DNA of 64,000 nucleotides from Caldilinea sp. CFX5. GTDB lineage: Bacteria > Chloroflexota > Anaerolineae > Caldilineales > Caldilineaceae. The translations under genes and the position numbers were made by a program. Location: the NCBI GenBank assembly GCA_021405325.1, contig QWII01000032.1:1-64000 (forward strand). The letters are read 5' to 3'. Below are positions 8,141-15,878 of the stretch, piece by piece. The first letter of the stretch is position 1, and the number at the start of each line of letters is the position of its first letter. The notes under the pieces were generated by a model. The model saw only the letters and a program-made list of their open reading frames with translations. It was not told the origin of the DNA and did not search any database.

Positions 8141-9799
8141 TTACTGACTCTCCACCTCGACTGTCACCGCTTCGGAGGTCATGGCTCCCTGTGAACCATC
8201 ACTGATACCTCGTAGCACATATTTAAAGATGGCGCCGGCGCTATCCCCCGGCAGGCTTACCCGCAAGAAGAGGAAGGCCGTATTGTTTGGCCCCACATTG
8301 CTGATCGTCAACTTTTGTTCGCCACAAACGCCATCTTGCCGACAGAGGCGCGCCGTCGCCGAGCCTTTTTCCAGAAATTCGACAGAGAGCGTGTCGGGGT
8401 GGTCGCCCATGTTGGTTACGAGTACGCCGATGGTGCAATCAGCGCCGGCCGGGCAGCCGCGCCGCCGTTCCCCCTCGATCCCCAACGAGACGGCGTAGAT
8501 CACATTGGGTGGCGGCGTGACGGTGGGCGGCTGGGGCGTCCAGGTTTCGGTGGCCGCCGGTTCGGGTGTGAAGCTGGGTGTGAAGGTCGGCGTCGGCGTC
8601 GGCCAGAGGACGTTGAGCGTGGTCGTATAAATTTTGGTTTGCCCATCGGCCAACACAACGCGCAACGCGTAGGTATTCGCTTCCTTATCAATACACTCTT
8701 CCCGGCTGCCGTCGCCCAAGGAAGGCAGATTTTCGTAATAGACCTCGCGCACATTGACCACATGCCAGCGCACCCTGGTGCATTCCCCCGGCGGCACCGC
8801 CGATTCATCCGGCCCGAAGACCACCACCGGTGTGCCCAGAATCGCCAGCGTCGGTGTGGCTGTCGGAGCGAGGGGGACAGGCGTATCGGTTGGGATCTCA
8901 AAGAGTGGCGTTGGCCGGCGCGCGGGCACGGTTGGCAGCACTTGTTCAACATTAATGAACACCGTCGGCGTACCAGCGGTGGCCGGATCAGGCAGCACCA
9001 GATTGCGCGGCGGCACCGGCGTTTCCGTAAAGGTCGGTTGGAGAATCACAGCGGACGGCGGGTTTTCGACAGGGGGTGGATTGGCCGCGGTATCAGGCGC
9101 CGTCAAGACGATGGGCGTGGCCGTCACCGCCTCGGGATAGGCTTGGGGGTTGTCACTGGGCGGCGCAGCTCCCTCTGCCGGCGGTGGCGTGGCGACAACC
9201 GGCGCCGGCGGTGCGTCGCTGGTGGCAGTCACAACAACAAAGGCTGGGGCGGGCGGTCCATTAGCCGCGCTGGCCAGCGTATCAATCGAGGCGTTGGCGT
9301 TGTTGCGAGAGAGCATACCGCTCTGCAACGCCAATTCCCAACCGACATAGGCCGCCACCCCGCCGCCGGTCAACAAGACGGCGGCAAAGATCACTGCCGC
9401 ACTGGCCCAGGCCCAAAGCTGCCGGCTGGGACGATAGGTCCAGGCCGCTTCTTTTTCGGGAAACCAAGGTTGCCCCCACGGCTCCTCAGCGAGCGTTTCC
9501 ACTGCCGCCAGGTCGGGCGCGCGCGGGGGGTGGGGCGTGGTTGCCGTGCTTGGCCCTGCTTCCAGGTGAACCAGTTGAAAGCGGTCACAGATCCGATAGC
9601 TGCCGGAGAGACAGAAGGTGGCCTGGTCGGTCAAAAGCAGCGACGCCTCGCCTTCGACGGCGCGACAATGGTTTTCAAAGCTGGGATAGTCTACGGGCGC
9701 GACCTGTCGTTCTTGCGCGTCAAAACGGGCGAGATAGGGGCAGAGCGGCTGTCTTACCGGGCCGCGCTCGGTGCTGGGGTTTGTGCTTCGTGTAGCCAT
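8141..9799 (-). CDS. Single-pass membrane protein with Cys-rich cytoplasmic head and Pro/Thr-rich stalk
   Basis: A 552-residue protein of unrecognised function. The head (residues 20-75) has the spaced cysteine pattern CPYLARFD, NHCRAVEG, FCLSGSYRICDRF, which recurs in Chloroflexota fused to other domains. A membrane helix follows near residues 130-155 (WASAAVIFAAVLLTGGGVAA). Next is a long Pro/Thr/Val-rich stalk, then two predicted beta-sandwich-like parts. One (around 325-395) contains ECTRVRWHVVNVREVYYE. The second (around 440-552) contains GCPAGADCTIGVLVTNMGDH and resembles CARDB-type domains. It probably displays an extracellular binding domain. Its start lies 46 bases inside the upstream nucleotidyltransferase gene. 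Confidence 0.6.
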   Translation of the reverse strand: MATRSTNPSTERGPVRQPLCPYLARFDAQERQVAPVDYPSFENHCRAVEGEASLLLTDQATFCLSGSYRICDRFQLVHLEAGPSTATTPHPPRAPDLAAVETLAEEPWGQPWFPEKEAAWTYRPSRQLWAWASAAVIFAAVLLTGGGVAAYVGWELALQSGMLSRNNANASIDTLASAANGPPAPAFVVVTATSDAPPAPVVATPPPAEGAAPPSDNPQAYPEAVTATPIVLTAPDTAANPPPVENPPSAVILQPTFTETPVPPRNLVLPDPATAGTPTVFINVEQVLPTVPARRPTPLFEIPTDTPVPLAPTATPTLAILGTPVVVFGPDESAVPPGECTRVRWHVVNVREVYYENLPSLGDGSREECIDKEANTYALRVVLADGQTKIYTTTLNVLWPTPTPTFTPSFTPEPAATETWTPQPPTVTPPPNVIYAVSLGIEGERRRGCPAGADCTIGVLVTNMGDHPDTLSVEFLEKGSATARLCRQDGVCGEQKLTISNVGPNNTAFLFLRVSLPGDSAGAIFKYVLRGISDGSQGAMTSEAVTVEVESQ

Positions 9800-11310
9800 G
9801 ATTGAGCTAATTCAAGTGCTTCTGCTTGGGTTGTGATCTCACCCGCTGCCTGCGCTTCTTGCAGATAGGCCAAGAGTTGACCGACCTGACGACCAGGAGT
9901 CAAGCCAAAGCGCTGCATCAGGGTGTGACCGTCAACTAAAGGGCTTTGCTGGGTGGCGGCAATGCCATCGGCGTCAAAGACAAAGGCCAACAGTTCATCT
10001 AAGTGTTGTAAATAGCCAAGCCAGTTGGGGGGCGGCATCTCGCGGTAGGTGCTTTGGTAATCGGCAATCGCCAGTAAGAGCGTGTCAACCGCAATTGGCT
10101 GCTCCAACTGGCGGTTTTCGGTGTGACGATAAAAGCGGTAGCGCGCCCGCCGGCTGATCGCTTTGCCTACAAAGGCCGCCGAGAGCAGATGGGGGCGCAT
10201 GTGGTTGGCGATGACAGTGCTAACCAGCGTACTCTCCTGGCGACTAAAGCGTAACGCATTGAGGCGGTTTTCTGCTAATTCTGCCCCCACTCGTTCGTGT
10301 TCTAAAAACCGGTAACGAATATGATCATCCGGTTGGGTCTCCACCGTGCGCGTGATCGGTTTGCCGATGTCATGTAACAAAGCGTGCCAGACCAGCCACT
10401 CGGCGCGCAGCCGCCCATTCGCCAACGGCGTCTTGAAATGGTGACGTAGTTGCGTCAGCCGGGGCGTCAAGGCTTGTTGCCAGAGTTGGGTCGGCAGCTC
10501 AGTGGCAACCACCGGGCGCCCCAGCAGCCAGTCACGCAGTTGCACCGCATGTTGGGTGACGCGTAACGAGTGTTGATAGACATCTTCATAATGGGGATAG
10601 GACTGCGCCACCCCATCCAGATTGGCAACTTCGGGCAGCACATAGGTTAACAGCCCAACGTTCTGTAATTCCTGTATGGCGCGCGCCGGCTCGGCGGTTA
10701 TCATCATCTTCCAGAGTTCATCACGCACCCGCTCGGCGCTGCTCAGGCTGACTGTGCTGCAAATGCGCTTGATCTGAAGGCGGGTCTGCTCTTCCAGCGT
10801 AAAGTTGAGTTGGACGGCAAAGCGAATGGCGCGTAACAACCGCAACGGGTCATCAGCCAGACTGGCCGGCGTGACGCGCCGAATGATGCGGGCCTGAAGA
10901 TCGGCCTGACCGCGACAAATATCGACCAGTTCGACCTGACCGGGACGCTGCAAGGCAAAGGCGAGCGCGTTAACAGTGAAATCGCGCAGGAGCAGGTCAT
11001 GTTCAATCGCCTCGCCGCGCTGGCGGGCAATGTCACAGACCAAAGGGTCGCCGATGTTGGCCGTGAAGACCAACCGCGCCACATCCCGCGCTTCATCGAG
11101 CGGGTAGAAGGCCCAGCCCAAGCGATCCGCCACCCGTCGCGCCAACGGAATGGCCGAATGTTCCACGACCAGATCGAGGTCAGTGATTTTATCCTTGCTG
11201 CCCAGCAAAAAGTCGCGCACCACCCCACCCACGACATAGACGGGGACGTTTTGTTGCAGAAAGGCCGATAAGAGCGCTTGAAACGCCGGGTGACTTGGTC
11301 TCCAGTTCAT
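9754..11310 (-). CDS. CCA tRNA nucleotidyltransferase / poly(A) polymerase-family enzyme with HD domain
   Basis: A 518-residue class II nucleotidyltransferase. The N-terminal catalytic head carries VYVVGGVVRDFLLG and the metal-binding DLDLVVEH pair, and an RRVTPASLADDPLRLLRAIR motif follows. The middle is the RNA-binding head domain. An HD phosphohydrolase motif LLHDIGKP lies near residue 310. Such enzymes add or repair the CCA tail of tRNA, and the HD domain may trim 2',3'-cyclic or 3' phosphates. Length is normal for HD-bearing members. The frame overlaps the next gene by 46 bases, implying co-transcription. Confidence 0.85.
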   Translation of the reverse strand: MNWRPSHPAFQALLSAFLQQNVPVYVVGGVVRDFLLGSKDKITDLDLVVEHSAIPLARRVADRLGWAFYPLDEARDVARLVFTANIGDPLVCDIARQRGEAIEHDLLLRDFTVNALAFALQRPGQVELVDICRGQADLQARIIRRVTPASLADDPLRLLRAIRFAVQLNFTLEEQTRLQIKRICSTVSLSSAERVRDELWKMMITAEPARAIQELQNVGLLTYVLPEVANLDGVAQSYPHYEDVYQHSLRVTQHAVQLRDWLLGRPVVATELPTQLWQQALTPRLTQLRHHFKTPLANGRLRAEWLVWHALLHDIGKPITRTVETQPDDHIRYRFLEHERVGAELAENRLNALRFSRQESTLVSTVIANHMRPHLLSAAFVGKAISRRARYRFYRHTENRQLEQPIAVDTLLLAIADYQSTYREMPPPNWLGYLQHLDELLAFVFDADGIAATQQSPLVDGHTLMQRFGLTPGRQVGQLLAYLQEAQAAGEITTQAEALELAQSWLHEAQTPAPSAAR

Positions 11311-11317
11311 GCCGCCA

Positions 11318-12124
11318 TTATAACAGAGGTTGGGCGGAATGTTGTAAGCTGGCTGCGCGTTGTACGCGTAAATAGGTCAAAAGGAGGAAAAAGCCCATGC
11401 CCACCCCGCCGACTATGGCCGGCCCCGGCATCTGCCAAAAGAGTGCTTGCCCCACTGTTTGCAGAAACCAGGTGCTGGCATAGACGGTGACAAAGATGGG
11501 TGCAGCGAGTTGACCGGGCCGGACAAGCGCCGTAATCAGTGCCGACCCCAGCAGCCAGCCGCCAAAGTTGACCCACGGAATGCCAAAATAGCCGCCGGGG
11601 TTGGCCCAGACCCAGTAGCCCCAGCCCACCATCTGCGGATCGAGAAAGAGATCCCAGGCCGTAAACGCGGCGGCGCTGACCAGGACAAAACGCCAGTCGC
11701 GCCGCCCGCCGACGATCAAACTCGCCACAGCCCAGGCCGGCGGCAACATCATCAGCCACGCCAGCGGGATCAAGAGCGGCACCCCAGCCAGTTGTGGCTG
11801 CAAGAGCGGCGTATAGTGGTAGACGCCAAAGGGAAAGCCGGTCGTGCTGCCGACCCATTCCAGCGCCCACGACAGCACCCCCACTGCCACGACCAGTCGC
11901 ACCGTCACCCAGCCGCCCCACTGCGCCCAGAGCGCCGCCACCATCGCCAGCGCCAGCAAACAGACACTCAGCGTGACGCCCCGGTGCAGCACCCCGTCGC
12001 CTAGCGTCCAGCGCAGAATGGGAATGGCGATCATGGTCAACACCCATGCACCGACCAACCACCAGGCGATCCTCCAACGCCTCCGGTGTTCATCGTGTAT
12101 TGACGACTGCGCCCAACTACACAT
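11318..12124 (-). CDS. cruF: CruF/DUF422-type carotenoid biosynthesis membrane protein
   Basis: A 268-residue polytopic protein of the carotenoid-biosynthesis (DUF422) family, whose characterised member CruF hydrates the 1',2' double bond of gamma-carotene or lycopene ends. The diagnostic segment is TAWDLFLDPQMVGWGYWVW followed by GGYFGIPWVNFGGW. EWVGSTTGFPFGVYHYT precedes it. About seven membrane helices are predicted. AGAGGAAA lies upstream of the ATG at 12124. With the lycopene cyclase, CrtO-like enzyme and glycosyltransferase nearby, it suggests a hydroxylated, glycosylated and perhaps ketolated gamma-carotene product. The precise reaction is inferred from the family. Confidence 0.75.
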   Translation of the reverse strand: MCSWAQSSIHDEHRRRWRIAWWLVGAWVLTMIAIPILRWTLGDGVLHRGVTLSVCLLALAMVAALWAQWGGWVTVRLVVAVGVLSWALEWVGSTTGFPFGVYHYTPLLQPQLAGVPLLIPLAWLMMLPPAWAVASLIVGGRRDWRFVLVSAAAFTAWDLFLDPQMVGWGYWVWANPGGYFGIPWVNFGGWLLGSALITALVRPGQLAAPIFVTVYASTWFLQTVGQALFWQMPGPAIVGGVGMGFFLLLTYLRVQRAASLQHSAQPLL

Positions 12125-12274
12125 AAAATCAATTTCCTCTCATTTCCTTGCCTAGGGGTCCGTTGCGCGCCCCACTTTGCCACAGGCGGTGGCATTTTCA
12201 AAATTTACATGAGCCACGAAGAGACCCAAAGAAGCTATTCTTTGTCTAGCCAAGTTCGCGTAACTTAACGACTT

Positions 12275-12302
12275 TTGTTTCATAAAGCCTAAATGGTATA
12301 CT
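12275..12302 (+). promoter_or_regulatory. Putative promoter of the 12346-12950 gene pair
   Basis: TTGTTT at 12275-12280 and TATACT at 12297-12302 are separated by 16 bases. It lies 44 bases before the GTG start of the first gene. Confidence 0.5.
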
Positions 12303-12345
12303 ACGCTGAAACGACATCAATTCTCAAGTTGAGTGATGGGGCACC

Positions 12346-12594
12346 GTGGGTTTTGAAATTATTAGCAAAATTACCCAAATCGAACCAATTGCACGCGGTG
12401 TTGGAGTGCGTGATCGTCAACGGTTGAATCGCATGTATGCCGATGGACGACGAATGCGTTGGCGTAAGCTAAAGGGGTTGGCTGTCGTACGTTGGGAAAG
12501 CGGGTATACTCATCGGGCCGAAGTGCATTGGTATGAGGGTCATGGACTTGGTCGTGTGGAAGAGAAAGTGGTAAAGGATTTGGATCGACGATGA
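12346..12594 (+). CDS. Small conserved-looking protein, KGLAVVRW / HWYEGHGLGR type
   Basis: An 82-residue basic protein with no function I can name. It carries GVGVRDRQRLNRMYADGRRM, a KLKGLAVVRW strand and EVHWYEGHGLGRVEEKVV, which looks like a small compact beta-rich fold. The start is GTG at 12346. Its stop overlaps the ATG of the next gene (ATGA), so the two are translationally coupled. The pair resembles the size and layout of a toxin-antitoxin module, but neither protein matches a toxin fold I recognise. Confidence 0.55.
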   Translation: MGFEIISKITQIEPIARGVGVRDRQRLNRMYADGRRMRWRKLKGLAVVRWESGYTHRAEVHWYEGHGLGRVEEKVVKDLDRR

Positions 12595-12950
12595 ACTATG
12601 TACGCTGTATTAATAATGATGGCTATGCCGTTTCCTTGCGCAAAGATGAAGTCTATCTGGCATTACCCGATCGCGCCGCCGAGGAGCAAAATTTACTGCG
12701 GATTTTGGATGAAACGGCGGGCGAAGCCGGTAGTGAAGATGGCTATCTTTTTGCCAAAGATCGCTTTACTGTGGTCGAGCCGATTGAATTAACGGCAGAC
12801 GCCACAGCTAACTTGACCGTTCATCTCCCGCCGGCGCTGCGGGGTATCTTGCATGCTGAGTCACTGGCGGCGAATAAGTCCATGTCGGCGTTAGTGCGCG
12901 AATGGATTGAAGAACGGTTGGATCTGCCGACGGTAGAACAAGCCGCGTAA
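12591..12950 (+). CDS. Small protein with C-terminal ribbon-helix-helix-like segment
   Basis: A 119-residue protein. The N-terminal part (VRCINNDGYAVSLRKDEVYL and ALPD) is a small beta domain common in Chloroflexota and cyanobacteria. The C-terminal 45 residues (LTVHLPPALRGILHAESLAA followed by NKSMSALVREWIEERL) fit a ribbon-helix-helix DNA-binding motif as in antitoxins. It is coupled to the preceding gene by a four-base overlap. A role as autoregulator of the pair is plausible but inferred. Confidence 0.55.
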   Translation: MNYVRCINNDGYAVSLRKDEVYLALPDRAAEEQNLLRILDETAGEAGSEDGYLFAKDRFTVVEPIELTADATANLTVHLPPALRGILHAESLAANKSMSALVREWIEERLDLPTVEQAA

Positions 12951-13012
12951 GAATGGCGGTCGCGTGGTTCGCTATGCTACTCTGGGTAACCTTCTTATCT
13001 GTTATCCTCTTT

Positions 13013-13819
13013 TCACCCTGGTGTTGAGACCAACTGCCGCAGTCGGCGTACCAATTTGCGCGGGGCGCGTTCATGGCTTTCGACGGCCAGTACCAGTAGC
13101 GTACCGAGGACGACCAGTGTATTGGTTAGGAAGAAGAAGATAAACTCTTCAAGGGGCAGACCGGCAATGAAAATACCCGTGGATTGCATGGGATCGATAG
13201 TCCAGGTGCCGGAGCCAATAGCGACCAGATCGCCCGCAGAGAGATAGACTGTCGGCACGGCAATGCCCCACAAGACCACCCAGCGGTAGCGCCAAAGAAT
13301 GTCAGCGCCAAAGGCTAGTTGGAGCAGGATCGGCGGCAGCGCCCAGACCAGTTCCAACCCTAGATAAGTTCCGGGCAGCCAGCCGACGGCCAGAATCACC
13401 ACCGAGAAGATCCAGATGGGCAGCACAGCAAGCGTACTCCACAGCCGCATACGCGTTCCTATCTCAACCGTCGGCATGGGCTTTACGGGCAGCCTGCGGG
13501 CCAGGAAGAAAATCCAAAGGCTGGTCATGATGGTCTGGACGACAAAGAAGGTGTACTCCTCAATCGGCACCCAGCCCAACACAAGGCCGGTTACCAACGC
13601 CGGGTCATACCACCAGACATTGGTCGCCACCAGATAGTTGTCCCACGGCGTTGTGTACAGCACCGCCACAATCACATGGGCGATGACCACGGCGCGCGCC
13701 GGCCATGCCTGCAATGTGCGCGGCAGCTTCACCCCCCGTCGTCCATCCCACCAGTTGACAATCGCCAACAACACCAACGGAATTCCTACACACCAAGCCA
13801 AAAATCCAAAGTAAGTCAT
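13013..13819 (-). CDS. Lycopene cyclase, fused CrtYc-CrtYd type
   Basis: A 268-residue membrane protein containing both halves of the heterodimeric-type lycopene cyclase in one chain. The first repeat has TTPWDNYLVATNVWWYDP and VLGWVPIEEYTFFVVQT. The second has LSAGDLVAIGSGTWTIDP and IFIAGLPLEEFIFFFLT. The two PxEE/LPLEE motifs are the conserved catalytic carboxylates. It closes lycopene ends into beta rings, giving gamma- or beta-carotene. Such fused forms are known in archaea, fungi (fused to phytoene synthase) and some bacteria. It lies downstream of the CrtO-like gene, separated by an AT-rich palindrome. Confidence 0.82.
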   Translation of the reverse strand: MTYFGFLAWCVGIPLVLLAIVNWWDGRRGVKLPRTLQAWPARAVVIAHVIVAVLYTTPWDNYLVATNVWWYDPALVTGLVLGWVPIEEYTFFVVQTIMTSLWIFFLARRLPVKPMPTVEIGTRMRLWSTLAVLPIWIFSVVILAVGWLPGTYLGLELVWALPPILLQLAFGADILWRYRWVVLWGIAVPTVYLSAGDLVAIGSGTWTIDPMQSTGIFIAGLPLEEFIFFFLTNTLVVLGTLLVLAVESHERAPRKLVRRLRQLVSTPG

Positions 13820-13831
13820 GTAATACCTTTC

Positions 13832-13944
13832 TAATAATTAATTGTCAATGGAGAATGGTTAATGGCTGCTATCGGCGTGGACAGTCGCGTCTTCCGGCGG
13901 AACCCATTAACAATTAACCGTTCTCCATTCTCCATTAATTATTA
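13832..13944. repeat. AT-rich imperfect palindrome between two carotenoid genes
   Basis: A TAATAATTAAT-type left part (13832 onward), followed by GGAGAATGG, is mirrored by CCATTCTCCAT and TAATTATTA at 13922-13944, with a 5-base insertion in the left arm. It lies in the gap between the cyclase start and the CrtO-like stop. Confidence 0.5.
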
Positions 13945-15510
13945 AATCTTTTTTCGTCCCAAATCTTGCAACACCACCTGCGCCGCATTGCGCCCTGCCG
14001 CGCCCATAATCCCCCCGCCGGGATGAGTGCTGGCGCCAGTTAGATAAAGCCCCGGCAGCGGCCCGCGATAGTTGCTCATGGTGAGCGCCGGGCGCAGCAT
14101 AAACATCTGGTCGATTGACATTTCCAGGTGCATCACATTGCCGCGCAATAGCCCCAACTCGCGTTCCAGGTAGAGCGGGTGTTCCACTAGTTGCCCAATC
14201 ACGGCAGCTTTGACATTCGGCGCATAGCGGGCCAGTGTGGCTAACATCTGGTCGGCCACCTGTTGCCCAATGTCATCCCACGACGAACCGTCGGCCAGTT
14301 CATAGGGATAATATTGCCCCCACAAAAAGAGGGTATGCTTGCCCGTCGGCGCGAGGGTGGGATCAGCGGCGGAAAAGGTCATGGCAATGAGCGCCGGTTC
14401 ACGTGAGGGAATGCCCCCCAAATAATCGCCGTAAGCCCGCTCTAAATAAGCCATGTCCGGGCAGAAAAATTGTAATGCCTGATGTTGGGGGCCGGCTGTA
14501 CCATCCGTGGGTGAGGGAAGCGCGGCGTAATTGGGCAGTTCGTGCATGGCATAACGCACGATCATGCCAAAGCCGTTGCCGATGCGACTCTGTTGCAGCA
14601 AGCGCTGGGCACGCGGCGCCACGGGTTGACCGGCTAACAGCTTCATGGTGGTATGAATGTGGGCGCCGGAGACGACGGCGCGCGCCGTCACACGAATGCC
14701 GCCGGTGGTCTCCGCCCCAACGGCGCGCCCATTTTCCGTAAGAATGCGGGCAACCGGCGCCCCAGCAATAATGTGGCCGCCGTGGGCCTGAATCATGCGG
14801 GCGAGCGCTTGGGTCAACATGCCGGAGCCGCCACGGGGCCGCCGAATGCCGCTGTGATGATACATGGGTTGCCAGAGCGCAAAAGGGGCCGACAACGGTT
14901 CACTCGGCGGCGGGCCGGACTGGGCAGCCATCCAGCCGATGAGCGCTTGCACTCTGGGGTCGCGAAATTGCTGGCGCAAGACCTGGCCGTAGCCGCGCAA
15001 AATGTCGCTGAGGCGTTCAAAGCGGTCGCTGCCTTTGCTGGTGTTCAGCACCAGATTTTTGACCAGATTTTTGGCGGTGGGCGGTTCGAGAAAGCTGTTG
15101 ACCATGCCACGGGCCAGCGGTTCCCAAGTCTTGATAAAGTTGCGGTAGGCTTCGGCGTCCTGTGGGGAAACGGCGGCGATGCTCTCACAGGTGCGGTCCA
15201 GGTCCTTCCAAATCGTGATGCTGCTGCCATCGGGGAAGGGGGCAAAGAAGAGCGGGTCGAGGTCGATATAGTCGAGTCCGTAGTCGCGTAGTCCTAAGTC
15301 CTGGACAATGGGGGTGTGGTGGATGAGAATGTGGGCCGAGCCGCCTAAGTCAAATTTGAAACCGGGGATGATCTCCTCTGTCACTACGGCGCCGCCGACG
15401 GTATGTCGCCGTTCCAACATGATGACTTTGTAGCCGGCCTTGGCCAAATAGCTGGCGCAGACCAGGGCATTATGCCCGGCGCCGATCACCAATCCATCAC
15501 AATCTGCCAT
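13942..15510 (-). CDS. CrtO-type carotenoid ketolase/desaturase-family FAD oxidoreductase
   Basis: A 522-residue FAD-dependent oxidoreductase of the phytoene-desaturase superfamily. The dinucleotide motif VIGAGHNALVCASYLAKAGY opens the protein and LERRHTVGGAVVTEE follows. The C-terminal substrate/FAD motif is LPGLYLTGASTHPGGGIMGA. The N-terminal pattern and length best match CrtO-type beta-carotene ketolases and related NAD(P)/FAD proteins. A desaturase or amine-oxidase-like role cannot be excluded. With the cyclase and CruF-like gene downstream on the same strand, a role in late carotenoid modification is likely. No phytoene synthase gene is in the window. Confidence 0.72.
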   Translation of the reverse strand: MADCDGLVIGAGHNALVCASYLAKAGYKVIMLERRHTVGGAVVTEEIIPGFKFDLGGSAHILIHHTPIVQDLGLRDYGLDYIDLDPLFFAPFPDGSSITIWKDLDRTCESIAAVSPQDAEAYRNFIKTWEPLARGMVNSFLEPPTAKNLVKNLVLNTSKGSDRFERLSDILRGYGQVLRQQFRDPRVQALIGWMAAQSGPPPSEPLSAPFALWQPMYHHSGIRRPRGGSGMLTQALARMIQAHGGHIIAGAPVARILTENGRAVGAETTGGIRVTARAVVSGAHIHTTMKLLAGQPVAPRAQRLLQQSRIGNGFGMIVRYAMHELPNYAALPSPTDGTAGPQHQALQFFCPDMAYLERAYGDYLGGIPSREPALIAMTFSAADPTLAPTGKHTLFLWGQYYPYELADGSSWDDIGQQVADQMLATLARYAPNVKAAVIGQLVEHPLYLERELGLLRGNVMHLEMSIDQMFMLRPALTMSNYRGPLPGLYLTGASTHPGGGIMGAAGRNAAQVVLQDLGRKKI

Positions 15511-15594
15511 ACTCCGTCGCTTTCCTTGCCTGCTCGTTGCGTTGCGTGTTCACTTTGTCATAGGCTGTCGGCTTTGTCTGTTGCGGATGTACCA

Positions 15595-15646
15595 GTTGGT
15601 TGGTTGGTTAGTTGGTTGGTTAGTTGGTTGGTTAGTTGGTTGGTTA
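15595..15646. repeat. G/T-rich 12-bp tandem repeat in a divergent promoter region
   Basis: GTTGGTTGGTTA occurs four times without interruption from 15599 to 15646, preceded by an extra GTTG. The pattern of paired G's separated by TT or TTAGTT can form two-tier G-quadruplexes. It sits in the 368-base gap between the divergent CrtO-like and glycosyltransferase genes. The rest of that gap holds only the hairpin at 15803. Confidence 0.85.
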
Positions 15647-15802
15647 GGAATAGGGGAAAATACTCACCTTTTTCGGGCGGGAATGGGTCGAAAGGTGAAT
15701 GCGCAATGGGCGAGTTTCGTGTAAAGTACAACTATGGCAACCCGTTGGCGCACGGGGCTTGTAACGAACGCAAAACAATCGGTGTTACACAGTTGGCGCC
15801 GG

Positions 15803-15835
15803 AGACCTGTAGGGTTTTGGAAACCCTACAGGTCT
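15803..15835. other. Perfect 15-bp hairpin in the glycosyltransferase leader
   Basis: Bases 15803-15817 pair perfectly with 15821-15835 around TGG. It ends 43 bases before the glycosyltransferase start. No gene upstream on the same strand needs a terminator here, so it may act on the leader of the downstream gene. Confidence 0.6.
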
Positions 15836-15878
15836 GCACAAATCGGTAACGCCTCAGCCATTGATTCAGTAGGAGAGC

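Noticed and set aside
8315..9805. A 496-codon open frame on the plus strand
   Set aside because: It is antisense to the well-supported membrane protein gene and is Arg/Gly/His-rich low complexity, as expected from the opposite strand of a Pro/Thr-rich gene.
11307..12077. A 256-codon minus-strand frame overlapping the CruF-like gene
   Set aside because: The overlapping frame at 11318-12124 has the diagnostic CruF motifs and membrane helices. The alternative has shadow-like composition.
15595..15646. Possible CRISPR-like repeats
   Set aside because: Units are directly adjacent 12-mers without spacers.
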